A stretch of DNA of 38,518 nt from Patescibacteria group bacterium (GCA_028712155.1 JAQTQO010000012.1:1-38518); one strand, 5' to 3'; counted from the stretch's first letter, positions 22,403 to 31,454 are shown. The notes: a model not told the origin generated them from the sequence alone. A program made the numbers and translations.

Positions 22403-22813
22403 AGGTAAGTATTAATCCGATGCAAAAGAAAGCGCACCGGTTGATTCAGTAGAATAAATGAAATTTCTGTCTCCATCGGCGGCGCGTGGTACGGCAGGTC
22501 GCCCAACAACGGAGAGGGATGGGATTCGTACCACCGCAGTATACCCCGCCGCACAATCTCCAGCAAGGGAATCGGTCAAGCGTGCGCCCGCAGGAGCACA
22601 TCGGACTTGACGCGCATGACCGATGCTAAGACCGTGCGGCAGGAGTATGTCCAGGGAAGCCATCCGTGTCGTCCATCACATCCGAAACCCGCCGGACATC
22701 AGTACATCGCCACGACGATGGGGAAAGTTAAAAGGGTAAAGCGATAAATTATTTCAAGCCGGAGCGCAGTCGGAATCCGGTACGGAATTTTTCCATGCGG
22801 AGAAAACGGTAGT
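22403..22813 (-). ncRNA. Long folded leader of trxA or separate ncRNA
   Basis: About 410 nt between a minus-strand promoter and trxA without a credible ORF. Helices on the minus strand: an 11-bp helix joins 22634-22644 to 22544-22554 with two G-U pairs that would be A-C on the other strand; a perfect 8-bp helix nested inside joins 22617-22624 to 22571-22578; a perfect 8-bp helix near trxA joins 22527-22534 to 22486-22493. No known riboswitch was recognised. It could be a trxAB regulatory leader or an independent RNA processed from it. Confidence 0.5.
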
Positions 22814-22818
22814 CCGGA

Positions 22819-22847
22819 AGTGTAGCACGGTTTTTACTATTTGGCAA
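22819..22847 (-). promoter_or_regulatory. Extended -10 promoter upstream of the trxA leader RNA
   Basis: TTGCCA, 17-bp spacer ending TGC, TACACT on the minus strand; start near 22813. The initiation region 'GCTACACTTCCGGACTACCG' resembles that of the ncRNA at 9154-9455. On the plus strand, 22848-22988 holds only a weak -35/-10 candidate for the dehydrogenase gene. Confidence 0.72.
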
Positions 22848-22988
22848 GAGTGCCGGCTGCCCAAGCGTGTTGCTAAGGCTTGTTTTTGCGATTTTTGCGT
22901 GTTACCATTGCGACACTAGGCACGGTTTTCGTTTTTTGCAGCATGCGGTAATTTTAGCTTCGTTGAGTCATTTTATTGCATTAGACAC

Positions 22989-23807
22989 ATGTTTGGTATG
23001 GCTAGCTCGGATACTGCAGCGCATGACGTGCGCGCACCGCAGGAAAAATCATCGGCCGGTAAAGGTCAGGTCATGATTACGGGGACGTCCAGCGGCATCG
23101 GTCGGGCGCTCGCCAAACAAATGGTGAACGACGGGTGGAAAGTTTGGGGCGTGGCGCGGCGGGAGGCGCCGTTACGGGAACTGCAGCAGGAGTTGGGGGA
23201 GAGTTTTTCGTTTTCCGTTGCCGATGCGTCCGCGCCCGCCGACGTTGCGCGCGTGGTGCGGGAAATGGACGTCGCCAAGTTTACACCTGATACCGTGGTG
23301 CTGAATGCCGGAATTTATCCGCATGACACCGATAACGGTTTCGCGTCCGAGGTCGCCCGGGAGGTGATCTCCGTCAACGTCAACAGCGCCTTGAACTTCG
23401 TGGGGGTGTTACTCCCGCGTTTTTTGTCCCGCGGCCGCGGTCAGTTCGTGGCGGTCTCTTCCCTTTTTGGCGTACGGCCGGATCCCCGGGGGGTCGGGTA
23501 CGCCGCCAGTAAAGCGGCGCTCAGCATGGCGTTCCGCAGCTTACACGTGTGCTACCACCGCAGTCCGGTGCGATTTAAGGTGATGTATTTCGGGCCGATT
23601 ACCACGGAAAAGTATTTCCCGCCGAGCCGTCCGCATTCGGCGCTTGCCGCGCGCAGTCCCCAGCAGGCGGCTTTAGCTATCCGCCGGCTGATCGCCGGCC
23701 GCCGGGTGCGCGTCATTTATCCGGGATTGGTCGGATGGGCGTTCCGGCTTTCCGCCTGGCTGCCGGATTTGGCGTTTGAAACGCTCTCCAAGCCGTTCAA
23801 GCGGTAA
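22989..23807 (+). CDS. Short-chain dehydrogenase/reductase
   Basis: A 272-residue (or 269 from ATG 22998) classical SDR. The cofactor motif 'TGTSSGIG' (about residues 31-38) follows an N-terminal extension of about 27 residues; 'LNAGIY' is the NAG motif, and the catalytic Ser ('VSSLFG'), Tyr and Lys ('YAASK') are present. It uses NAD(P)H on an alcohol or ketone substrate that cannot be predicted. The second ATG (22998) has the T at -1 that most starts in this window have, so it may be the true start. It stands alone; no partner genes are adjacent. Confidence 0.92.
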   Translation: MFGMASSDTAAHDVRAPQEKSSAGKGQVMITGTSSGIGRALAKQMVNDGWKVWGVARREAPLRELQQELGESFSFSVADASAPADVARVVREMDVAKFTPDTVVLNAGIYPHDTDNGFASEVAREVISVNVNSALNFVGVLLPRFLSRGRGQFVAVSSLFGVRPDPRGVGYAASKAALSMAFRSLHVCYHRSPVRFKVMYFGPITTEKYFPPSRPHSALAARSPQQAALAIRRLIAGRRVRVIYPGLVGWAFRLSAWLPDLAFETLSKPFKR

Positions 23808-23884
23808 CTCTCCACGCCCTGCCCCGTGCGGATGATGGCCTTGAATCCCCGTTGATTTTTTGGCGAAAATATGGGACATTGGGT

Positions 23885-23907
23885 AGCGTAATGAATCGGC
23901 TTACGCT
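23885..23907 (+). terminator. Weak terminator-like hairpin after the dehydrogenase
   Basis: AGCGTAA/TTACGCT with a 9-nt loop, followed by CATTATTATATT. It is about 75 nt past the dehydrogenase stop. The rest of 23808-24015 shows nothing definite. Confidence 0.35.
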
Positions 23908-24015
23908 CATTATTATATTCATTTAATCGGGTGGTTCGTTTTCCGGCATCTTTTAACAGCCGCGTTACCTGTTTGAAGCGTCGGGAACGGTGAATCACCC
24001 TTATTCATTCGTTGT

Positions 24016-24393
24016 ATGCAAATTACCCGGAACATCCGGCCGGTCGCGGTGGAAGAGCGCGGCAACATCACGCGCGTGGTTGATTCGCCATCCCCGATCC
24101 GCAGCGTCCTGTTGATTACCTCCAAAGCCGGTTCGGTGCGCTCGAATCACTACCACCAGAAGGATACCCATTACTGCTACATCATTTCCGGCAAGGCGGA
24201 GTGGCATGAAAAACCGGTCGCGGGCGGAAAAACGGAAACCGCCGTGCTGTCGGCCGGCGACATGGTCTTCACGCCGCCGATGGTGGTGCATGCCGTGAAA
24301 TTTTTGGAGGATACCGTGTTCCTGGCGTTTGCCACCGAATCGCGCGAACAGACGGACTACGAGGCCGATACCATCCGCGTGAAACTCATCTGA
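24016..24393 (+). CDS. Cupin-domain protein (sugar-epimerase/isomerase-like)
   Basis: A 125-residue single-domain cupin. The first motif is 'SNHYHQKDTHYCYIISGKAE' with His45, His47 and His52; the second is 'GDMVFTPPMVVHAV' with His92, giving a metal- or sugar-binding beta barrel. The length and its place at the head of a sugar-modification cluster suggest a nucleotide-sugar isomerase or binding protein of the WxcM/FdtA kind; this is inference. It is followed after 9 nt by the Gfo/Idh oxidoreductase. Confidence 0.88.
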   Translation: MQITRNIRPVAVEERGNITRVVDSPSPIRSVLLITSKAGSVRSNHYHQKDTHYCYIISGKAEWHEKPVAGGKTETAVLSAGDMVFTPPMVVHAVKFLEDTVFLAFATESREQTDYEADTIRVKLI

Positions 24394-24402
24394 AGTCGCA
24401 CC

Positions 24403-25380
24403 ATGGAAACTTTGCGTTTTGCCGTCATCGGCGTCGGGCATTTCGGAAAAAATTACGTGCGGTTGCTCAAGGAGTTGCCCGGCGCGACGCTGTCGGCCAC
24501 CGCGCAGAGCGCGGCGGAAGCGCAAGCGGTGCTGCAGCGCCCCGATATTGACGCCGTGGTGATTGCCACGCCCCCGACGACGCATGCGGCGCTGGCGGCC
24601 GCGGCGCTGGAATCCGGCAAACACGTGCTGGTGGAAAAGCCGATGGTACTGCGCATGGCGGATGCACGGATGCTGCAAAAGAAGGTGGGAAGTTCCCGGC
24701 GGGTGCTGATGGTCGGCCACCAGTACTGCTACAACGATTACATCAAACACCTCAAGGAAGAGATGCATCGCGGCACGCTGGGCAAGGTGCGCTACGTGTA
24801 CGCCGAGCATTTGTACTTCGGCCCGGTGCGCAGTGACGTCGGTGCGTTTTGGGATACGGCCACGCATGAGCTCGCGATCATTGACTATCTGTTCGGGCCG
24901 TGCGAAATTACCGACGCGCGCGGATCGGCCTGCGCCATACGGGGCGGAAGCGACGATGATTTCGCCGCCTGTACGGTGAATTTTTCAAACGGAATGCTGG
25001 CGACGATCGTCGCTTCGCGCTTCGCGCCGCAGAAGGTGCGCCGGATGTTTTTCGGCGGGACTGACGGCCTGGCGATATTTGACGATCTTGAACCGACCGA
25101 AAAATTGAAGTTCACGGATTTTGCGTATCCGATGCCGTCGGCAACACCCGCCGCCAGTTCACTATTTTTTACTCCGTCTTCCGCGCGGGTGGTGACGCCG
25201 CATATTACGGCCGGCGAGCCGTTGCGCCACCAGGTGGAGCACTTCATCGCGTGCGTGCGTACCGGCGCTTCTCCCACAACGGGCATTGAACACGGTCTGC
25301 GCGTAACGCAATGGCTGGAGTACATTTACCAGCGGATTTCTCCGGCGCCGTTGAACAACGGTAAACGGAGAAAAAAATAG
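24403..25380 (+). CDS. Gfo/Idh/MocA family oxidoreductase
   Basis: A 325-residue NAD(P)-dependent sugar oxidoreductase. The Rossmann motif is 'IGVGHFGKNYVR' (about residues 9-20), followed by 'VVIATPPTTHAALAAAALESGKHVLVEKP' (in part) with the family 'EKP' at 78-80, and a C-terminal substrate domain with 'HELAIIDYLFG' (the catalytic His region). Such enzymes oxidise position 3 or 4 of nucleotide sugars in deoxy- or amino-sugar pathways. With the cupin and dehydratase nearby, a modified hexose pathway is likely. Confidence 0.93.
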   Translation: METLRFAVIGVGHFGKNYVRLLKELPGATLSATAQSAAEAQAVLQRPDIDAVVIATPPTTHAALAAAALESGKHVLVEKPMVLRMADARMLQKKVGSSRRVLMVGHQYCYNDYIKHLKEEMHRGTLGKVRYVYAEHLYFGPVRSDVGAFWDTATHELAIIDYLFGPCEITDARGSACAIRGGSDDDFAACTVNFSNGMLATIVASRFAPQKVRRMFFGGTDGLAIFDDLEPTEKLKFTDFAYPMPSATPAASSLFFTPSSARVVTPHITAGEPLRHQVEHFIACVRTGASPTTGIEHGLRVTQWLEYIYQRISPAPLNNGKRRKK

Positions 25381-25434
25381 TTCCCGTGCGAAACGAATTA
25401 ATTTTTACTTTGCCACATCAGTTGATCCCCTGGT

Positions 25435-26169
25435 ATGGAGCTCTCCATTATCATTCCGGCGTATAATGAGGAAGTGCGATTGCCGGCGACGTTGCGCGCA
25501 CTGTTCGATCATCTCTACGCCCACTACCATGGCGATTACGAAGTGATCGTGGCCGATGACGGTTCCACGGACGGCACCGCGGCGCTGGTGCGGCAGTCCC
25601 AGGATGCATACCCCCAGCTGCGATTGCTCCCGTTTCCCGGCAACCGCGGTCGCGGGGCCGCCGTGCGCGATGCGGTGTTTTCCGCCCAGGGGAAGTTCAT
25701 TTTGCAAATGGATGCGGACGGCAGTACGGAAATGGAAGCGGTGACCGAGTTTTTGAAATACCTCGCGCGGCATCCCGAAGCGCACGTGCTGGTCGGCAGT
25801 CGGACGGTGCCCGGCGCAAAAATTGTGACGCCCCAGCCGTGGCTGCGGGTGTTTTTGGGGTACGGTTTTTTGTTCGCCGCGTGGCTCCTCTACCGCTGGC
25901 CCTGGGGGATCGACCGGATCAACGGGTTCAAAATGTTTCGCCGAGAAGCGGCCGAGGATATTTACCGCCACCAGTTCGAGGACGGATTTTTGGCGGAAGT
26001 CGAAGTGGTGTTTGTCGCCGACCGGCGGGGGTGGAAAGTAGTGGAACTGCCGATCCGCTGGACCGATTACCGAGGTTCGCGCGTCCACCCTTGGCGCGAA
26101 TCCTGGCGGTCGCTGTCCGGCATGGTAAAGATTCTTGGGCGCAACCGGAAAGGCCTGTACGCCAAGTAA
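25435..26169 (+). CDS. Family 2 glycosyltransferase (ALG5-like, polyprenyl-phosphate glucosyltransferase type)
   Basis: A 244-residue GT-A enzyme. N-terminal 'LSIIIPAYNEEVRLP', 'VADDGSTDGT', 'NRGRGAAVRDAV' and 'QMDADGS' (DXD at about 93-95) match dolichyl-phosphate glucosyltransferase-like proteins; 'GFKMFRREAAEDIY' and 'EVEVVFVADRRGWKVVELPIRW' complete the family pattern. A hydrophobic stretch near residues 140-160 may sit at the membrane. It probably loads a sugar onto a polyprenyl phosphate for use by a GT-C enzyme such as the YfhO-like protein downstream. The next gene starts 7 nt later. Confidence 0.92.
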   Translation: MELSIIIPAYNEEVRLPATLRALFDHLYAHYHGDYEVIVADDGSTDGTAALVRQSQDAYPQLRLLPFPGNRGRGAAVRDAVFSAQGKFILQMDADGSTEMEAVTEFLKYLARHPEAHVLVGSRTVPGAKIVTPQPWLRVFLGYGFLFAAWLLYRWPWGIDRINGFKMFRREAAEDIYRHQFEDGFLAEVEVVFVADRRGWKVVELPIRWTDYRGSRVHPWRESWRSLSGMVKILGRNRKGLYAK

Positions 26170-26176
26170 GACGGAT

Positions 26177-27232
26177 ATGGAGCACGAGTTTGGCAGCGTT
26201 TTGATCACGGGGGGTTCGGGTTTTATCGGCTCGAATTTTTTGCGTTACTTTTACCACGCCCACCCGCAGGCCCGCATCGTCAACCTCGACCTGCTGACCT
26301 ACGCGGGGAACCCCGAGAACCTGCGCGACCTCGAAACGCTGGAAGCCGGCCGGACGGAGGCCCAACGGCGCTACCGTTTCGTGCAGGGCGACATCTGCGA
26401 CGAGGTGCTGCTGGAAAAAGTTTTCTCCGCCGGACGGTTTGACCTGGTGGTGCACTTCGCCGCCGAATCGCACGTGGACCGTTCGATCTTCAGCATGGTG
26501 CATTTTGTGCGCACCAACATCGAAGGCACGCGGGTGCTGGTGGAGACGGCGCGCCGTCACGCCATTCCGCGGTTTGTCAATATTTCCACCGACGAAGTCT
26601 ACGGAACGATTGCCGCCGGCTACGCGGCCGAACACGCGCAGCTCAAGCCCTCCAATCCGTACTCGGCGTCCAAGGCCGGCGCCGATCTGCTGGTGCAGGC
26701 GTACATGCGCACGCATAATTTTCCGGCCATCATCGTGCGCGGCTCGAACAACTACGGTCCGTACCAGTATCCCGAAAAATTGATCCCGCTGGCGCTCACC
26801 AATGTGCTCGAAGGAAAGAAGGTGCCGTTGCACGGCAACGGGCGGCACGTCCGCAGCTGGTTGCACGTGCAGGATTTTTGCCGCGCGATTGATCTGGTGG
26901 CGCACGCGGCGCCGGTGCACAGCCTCTACAATGTGGCCGGCGAAGAGCGCACCAATCTCGAAGTCGTCGACTGCATACTCCGGCATCTGGGCAAGGACCC
27001 GGCAGCGTGCCTGCAGTACGTCAACGACCGGCCGGGGGCTGATCTCCGGTACGCGGTGGACGGCAGCAAGCTCGAAGGGGAACTGGGCTTTAGCCGCGTG
27101 CACCGTTTTGAAGAGGCGATCGGCGACGTGGTGCGATGGTATGCCGCCAACCAAACCTGGTGGAAGAATATCCGCCTCAAGCCGGGATTTTTGGAACACT
27201 ATGAACGACAATCGAACGGTCGTTGGTGTTGA
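26177..27232 (+). CDS. rfbB: dTDP-glucose 4,6-dehydratase-like NAD-dependent sugar dehydratase
   Basis: A 351-residue extended SDR. 'TGGSGFIGSN' binds NAD (about residues 11-20); 'STDEVYG' supplies the Thr-Asp-Glu triad (Thr138, Asp139, Glu140) and 'PYSASKAG' the Tyr162/Lys166 pair; 'NNYGPYQYPEKLIPL' is the dTDP-glucose dehydratase signature. It makes the 4-keto-6-deoxy sugar used by later enzymes. The ORF track starts at 26135, but ATG 26177 follows the previous stop by 7 nt and fits the family. The 3' end overlaps the next gene by 32 nt. No rmlA is in the window, so the nucleotide is inferred. Confidence 0.93.
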   Translation: MEHEFGSVLITGGSGFIGSNFLRYFYHAHPQARIVNLDLLTYAGNPENLRDLETLEAGRTEAQRRYRFVQGDICDEVLLEKVFSAGRFDLVVHFAAESHVDRSIFSMVHFVRTNIEGTRVLVETARRHAIPRFVNISTDEVYGTIAAGYAAEHAQLKPSNPYSASKAGADLLVQAYMRTHNFPAIIVRGSNNYGPYQYPEKLIPLALTNVLEGKKVPLHGNGRHVRSWLHVQDFCRAIDLVAHAAPVHSLYNVAGEERTNLEVVDCILRHLGKDPAACLQYVNDRPGADLRYAVDGSKLEGELGFSRVHRFEEAIGDVVRWYAANQTWWKNIRLKPGFLEHYERQSNGRWC

Positions 27233-28448
27233 GCAATGCCGCATCTGCGGGAATGCCGACCTCACGCCCTGCATGGATTTCGGCGCGCAGCCGCTCGCCA
27301 ACGCGTTTTTGGACGAGGCCGCACTGAGCCAGCCCGAACCGACCTACCCGCTGCGGGTGCTGTGGTGCACGCGCTGCCATTTGGTGCAGCTGGCCGATGT
27401 CGTCGACCCGCGGGTGATGTTTGCCCATTACGTCTACCATTCGTCCGGGATGCCGGCGCCCAAACATTTCCGCGATTATGCCGAGCAGATCGTATCCCGC
27501 TTCATCCGTTCCCCGCAGGAGCGCGTGGTGGAGATCGGCAGCAACGACGGTCATTTCCTTGCGGTGGTCAAAGAGACCGGCACGCCCGTGCTCGGGGTGG
27601 ATCCGGCGTTAAACATCGCGCAGATCGCCAATGACCGCGGCGTGCCGACGATTGCCGATTTCTTCGGCGAACGCGTCGCACAACAAATCGTGCGCGATCA
27701 CGGTCCGGCCCAAGTCATCGTCGGCAATAACGTCGTCGCCCACATCAACGACCACCATGACCTGTTGCGCGGCGTCACGGCGCTTTTGTCCGACGACGGC
27801 GTGTTCGTGCTGGAGGCGCCGTATCTGGTGGACATGTTTGAAAATCTGACCTACGACACCATCTACCATGAGCACCTGTCGTACCTGGCGGTGCGGCCGC
27901 TCCAGGCGCTGTTTCACCAATACGGAATGGAAATATTTGATGTCGAACTCCACCAGGTGCAAGGCCAGTCGCTCCGAGTGTTCGCCTGCCGCCAAGGCAC
28001 GCGGCCGGTGGAGCCGAGCGTGGCAGAATTTGTCCGGCGGGAATCCGATTGGAAGCTCGACCAGCTGGCGTCGTATCAGCGCCTGAGTGAACGCATTGCC
28101 GCGTCGAAAAATAAATTAGTCAATCTGCTGCAGCGTTTGCGGCGGGAGGGCAATACGATTGCCGCCTACGGCGCGCCGGCCAAAGGCAACACCCTGCTCA
28201 ATTACTGCCGCATCGGTCCCGACATCCTCGACTACGCGCACGAGGATCTGCCCGCGAAAGTCGGCCTCTACACGCCGGGTATGCATATCCGCGTGGTCGA
28301 CCGCCCGTACACCCAGTCCCATTGGCCAAAGTATTTCCTATTGCTGGCATGGAATTACCTCGAACCGATCTTGGCCAAAGAAGCGGCCTACCGTCGCCAG
28401 GGCGGGAAATTCATCATTCCGGTGGGCGACGAAATCCGCGTGATGTAA
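27201..28448 (+). CDS. Sugar C-methyltransferase (TylCIII/NovU-like)
   Basis: A 415-residue three-domain enzyme. N-terminal zinc ribbon 'CRIC' (Cys13, Cys16) and 'CTRC' (Cys56, Cys59); a central SAM-binding domain with 'VVEIGSNDGHFL' (about 109-120) and 'YHEHLSYL' catalytic region; and the C-terminal domain with 'AAYGAPAKGNTLLNY'. These proteins C-methylate keto-deoxy sugars, making branched sugars. The start ATG 27201 lies inside the 3' end of rfbB (32-nt overlap), while the track ORF (26802) is only an upstream frame extension. It acts after the dehydratase in the same operon. Confidence 0.95.
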   Translation: MNDNRTVVGVEQCRICGNADLTPCMDFGAQPLANAFLDEAALSQPEPTYPLRVLWCTRCHLVQLADVVDPRVMFAHYVYHSSGMPAPKHFRDYAEQIVSRFIRSPQERVVEIGSNDGHFLAVVKETGTPVLGVDPALNIAQIANDRGVPTIADFFGERVAQQIVRDHGPAQVIVGNNVVAHINDHHDLLRGVTALLSDDGVFVLEAPYLVDMFENLTYDTIYHEHLSYLAVRPLQALFHQYGMEIFDVELHQVQGQSLRVFACRQGTRPVEPSVAEFVRRESDWKLDQLASYQRLSERIAASKNKLVNLLQRLRREGNTIAAYGAPAKGNTLLNYCRIGPDILDYAHEDLPAKVGLYTPGMHIRVVDRPYTQSHWPKYFLLLAWNYLEPILAKEAAYRRQGGKFIIPVGDEIRVM

Positions 28449-28450
28449 CT

Positions 28451-29080
28451 ATGGCGGATCAAACTCTTTGGGCCGAATTTCTCACGCGCGTTCTGTGCGA
28501 CCGTCTCCCCCGACCCGCGGCCGTTCCGGTGTATCTGTTTGAACAGACCGCCGATAATCAGAGTTCTGTTTTGGATGCCGCCGTGACCCTTTGGCGGGAG
28601 GGGCGGGTGCAATTCCTTGCGCTCTCCGGTTACGGAAATCGTTTGGGCTACCCGGGCGGAGCGGTCTGGAAAAAGTATCTTCTCTCACACGGCGTGCCGG
28701 AGTTAAAAATTCGGTTGGTGCACGACGACCCGTCCGGGTCTACCCAGTTCAATACGTTTCTGGAAGCCCAATCGCTGGTCCGGACCGCCAAGCAATCTGG
28801 GTGGACGTCGCTTGCGATTTGCGCCTCTCCGTTCCACCAGCCGCGGGCGTTCCTGAGTACCGTCAGCGCCGCGCTGCACGATTATCCCGAATTGCGCGTG
28901 TACAATACGGTGGGCAATGTGTTGTTATGGGACGAAAAAGTGACGCACAGCCAAGGGGTGCTCAAGGCCACGCGCGCCGGTTTGATCGGGACGGAATGGG
29001 AGCGCATCATCCGCTACCAAAAGAAAGGCGATCTGGTGCCTCTGGATTTGGCTGTGGCGTACCTGCGCAAGCGGGATTAA
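28451..29080 (+). CDS. DUF218/YdcF-like protein, paralogue A
   Basis: A 209-residue protein. The core follows the DUF218 plan: 'GRVQFLALSGYGNR', 'KKYLLSHGVPE', 'STQFNTFLEAQSLV' and 'ICASPFHQPRAF'. It lacks an N-terminal membrane helix, unlike many YdcF proteins, so it is probably cytoplasmic. A second copy lies at 31694-32341. Both share 'LCDRLPR' near the N-terminus and a C-terminal block 'HSQG...GLI..E.ERI..Y..KGDL'. It sits 2 nt after the C-methyltransferase. The function is unknown; nucleotide or SAM binding is reported for the family. Confidence 0.82.
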   Translation: MADQTLWAEFLTRVLCDRLPRPAAVPVYLFEQTADNQSSVLDAAVTLWREGRVQFLALSGYGNRLGYPGGAVWKKYLLSHGVPELKIRLVHDDPSGSTQFNTFLEAQSLVRTAKQSGWTSLAICASPFHQPRAFLSTVSAALHDYPELRVYNTVGNVLLWDEKVTHSQGVLKATRAGLIGTEWERIIRYQKKGDLVPLDLAVAYLRKRD

Positions 29081-29093
29081 GGCAACTAGAGAT

Positions 29094-31454
29094 ATGCCAT
29101 CACGTATAAAAATTTACGCGTTACTCGCCCTGCCCGGTCTGATCGCCTTGGCGCCGGTGCTGTTTTTTGGGCAGGTGTTTGCCGACGGTGACGCGGTCCA
29201 GCAGCTGTACCCCAGTTTCCAGTTTCTCCAGGACGCGATGCGTACGGGCGACACCGTGGTGTGGAACCCGCACGTGCTGACCGGTTTTGTGACCGCCGCG
29301 AGTTTGATGGGGGGTCTCTTGTCGTGGTTTCACCAACTGGTTTTACAGGTACTTTCAATTGCCGCTGCGTACGGGTTTCTTACTTTCTTCTATTTCACGC
29401 TCACGGCGATTTTTACATTCGAACTCGTGGTAGCGCTTGGGCTGTCGCCGACCGCGGCCGTCTTCGCCGGTCTGGTTGCGCCCTGGGTATCGGCCTACTT
29501 TGCGTGGGCGGGGAACATGACCATGACGCCGAGTTTTTTTCTCCTGCCTGCGCTCCTCTATTTCGGCCTGAAATTTTCCCGGCGGCCGTGGGGGTCGAAC
29601 CTCGTAATGGTGCTTGCCGGAGGAATTCTCATTGGAACTGCGCTCCATGCGGCGCACATTCAGACGGCGACGCAGGCGATTGCCACGGCGATGGTGTGGG
29701 CGCTGTTTTTGGATATCCGCAACCGCAAGCTCCGCGCGCTGCCGATGCTCCTGCTGACCTTGGTGGTTGCCGCGGTGGTCGCGTGGCCGCAGTACCGGCT
29801 GTTTTTGTTCGCGAAGGATCTGTCCGCCAGAGTACTGCAGGGCATCAGCATGTCCGAGGCGCAGGGCGGGGCGCTTGTTTTCGGCGATCCCCTCTCATTC
29901 CTTTTTCCGGATATCAGTTTGCCCAAGGGAATTTCCCAACCCGGCATACTGTATGTCGGCGCGGTGCCGCTCTTCCTGCTCGCCTTGGCGTTTGGCCGAA
30001 AAAAATCCGCCGAGTTTAAATTCTTTGCCGGCGTGCTGGCGTTCACGACCCTTGCCTCCATCAAATATTCGCCGGTGCTCTACCTCGTCCACCGGCTGCC
30101 GCTCTTTTCTTCGTTCCGTGGTCTTTCCCGACTGATGTATGTGGCGCTGTTTGCGCTCGTGATGCTGGCCGCTTACGGCCTGGAGCAGCTTCATGCCAGA
30201 AATGTTTTTACGCGGTGGCGGCAGATTTTTTTCCGCTGGGTCTGGCGCGGTGCACTCGCGATGCTCGCCGGATTTGTGCTGTGGAGTTTGGCGTGGAATC
30301 CGGTGCGCGGTTTCATCCGGGAGCAGGCCCTGCAGTATTTTACCGCTCACTACCCGGCGTCTGAGCTCACCCTGCCGCGCGCACACTACGAGCAGGTCAT
30401 TGATCAACTCATCGGCAACATCGGGCGCGGCACCACACTGCCCAACCTGCCGGTGACGGTGGCTGTCGTTTCGCTGGTTGTCGCTGCCGCGCTCTTTCAG
30501 TACCGGGATAAATTTTCATCGCGGCAACTCGCGGTCGGCCTGGTGGCGATTTCTGCCATGAATTTGGCGACGGTGAACGCCGCGCGCATCAACACCGTGC
30601 CGTTTGCCGATCTCCAGTCGCCGCCGCAATCCGTGTCGTATTTGCGCGCGCATGCGGCCTCCGACTTCCGCGTCTTCACGGTGTTTGCCGGTTTTACGGC
30701 GTTTGACCGGCTGGACACCCCCTACGGCTACCACCCGCGCGAAAATGTCGAACTGCTCAAAAACATTTTGAGCCCAAACCTCGGCATGCTGTACGGCATC
30801 GACAGCCTCGACAGTTACGACAACCTGATGGACGAGCGGTCCAGCCGGGTCCTGGGGTACCTGGGCAGCGATCGTTCGCTGGACCAGGAAGGGAAACTGA
30901 CGGAACAGCCGGTCAGCTTTGAAGAAAAGTTAAAAATCTTTCTGCAGCGTCTGCCGTTACTGTCCCAATACAACGTCCGGTACGTCGTTAGTGCTTATCC
31001 GTTGGAGCATCCGCAGCTCAAAGAGGTGCTGCGTTGGGAGGTTACCGTGCACCGCATTCCGCTCTACCTGTATGAGAACGTCGCCGCCCGGCCGCGGTAC
31101 GCGCTGGTCGGCGATCCGGTCATGAAAAATGTTTTGCCCGGACGGGAATCGTGGGCGGCGAACCTGGAAGCGGCGCAGCAGGGAAAAACGGTCATCGAGT
31201 GCGACGCGTGCGCGCCGGGAGAACTTGGCAGCGGCACGGTCACGCTGCAAAAAAAATCCAATGCCGCGTATGAATTTTTAGTGACCGCGGCGAGTTCGCA
31301 GTACTTCGTGTTCGGTCAGAATTTTTTGCCGGGCTGGCGCGCCACGGTGGACGGAAAACCGGTGACGATTTTGCGCGCCAACTATATCAATCAGGCGATC
31401 GCCGTGCCGGCCGGAACGCATACCGTTGTGTTCACCTTTGCGCCTCTCAAATGA
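29094..31454 (+). CDS. YfhO-like multi-pass membrane protein (GT-C type)
   Basis: A 786-residue integral membrane protein with about 12 helices. It begins with one helix and a short extracytoplasmic loop with 'GDAVQQLYPSFQFLQDAM', the position where GT-C enzymes carry catalytic acidic residues. The C-terminal soluble domain ends with the YfhO pattern 'NFLPGWRATVDGKP' and 'VPAGTHTVVFTFAP'. YfhO proteins modify teichoic acids or other envelope polymers using lipid-linked sugars, which fits the ALG5-like GT2 upstream. It is the last gene of the cupin-to-YfhO run. The acceptor is unknown. Confidence 0.9.
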   Translation: MPSRIKIYALLALPGLIALAPVLFFGQVFADGDAVQQLYPSFQFLQDAMRTGDTVVWNPHVLTGFVTAASLMGGLLSWFHQLVLQVLSIAAAYGFLTFFYFTLTAIFTFELVVALGLSPTAAVFAGLVAPWVSAYFAWAGNMTMTPSFFLLPALLYFGLKFSRRPWGSNLVMVLAGGILIGTALHAAHIQTATQAIATAMVWALFLDIRNRKLRALPMLLLTLVVAAVVAWPQYRLFLFAKDLSARVLQGISMSEAQGGALVFGDPLSFLFPDISLPKGISQPGILYVGAVPLFLLALAFGRKKSAEFKFFAGVLAFTTLASIKYSPVLYLVHRLPLFSSFRGLSRLMYVALFALVMLAAYGLEQLHARNVFTRWRQIFFRWVWRGALAMLAGFVLWSLAWNPVRGFIREQALQYFTAHYPASELTLPRAHYEQVIDQLIGNIGRGTTLPNLPVTVAVVSLVVAAALFQYRDKFSSRQLAVGLVAISAMNLATVNAARINTVPFADLQSPPQSVSYLRAHAASDFRVFTVFAGFTAFDRLDTPYGYHPRENVELLKNILSPNLGMLYGIDSLDSYDNLMDERSSRVLGYLGSDRSLDQEGKLTEQPVSFEEKLKIFLQRLPLLSQYNVRYVVSAYPLEHPQLKEVLRWEVTVHRIPLYLYENVAARPRYALVGDPVMKNVLPGRESWAANLEAAQQGKTVIECDACAPGELGSGTVTLQKKSNAAYEFLVTAASSQYFVFGQNFLPGWRATVDGKPVTILRANYINQAIAVPAGTHTVVFTFAPLK

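Noticed and set aside
22470-22560. tRNA suggested by GGTGGTACGAATCCC on the minus strand
   Set aside because: No acceptor stem pairs around it, and GTGGTACG pairs perfectly with a downstream CGTACCAC, so it is part of the leader fold.
26802-28448. 548-residue form of the C-methyltransferase
   Set aside because: The first 133 residues are an out-of-frame reading of rfbB; the family N-terminus begins at ATG 27201.
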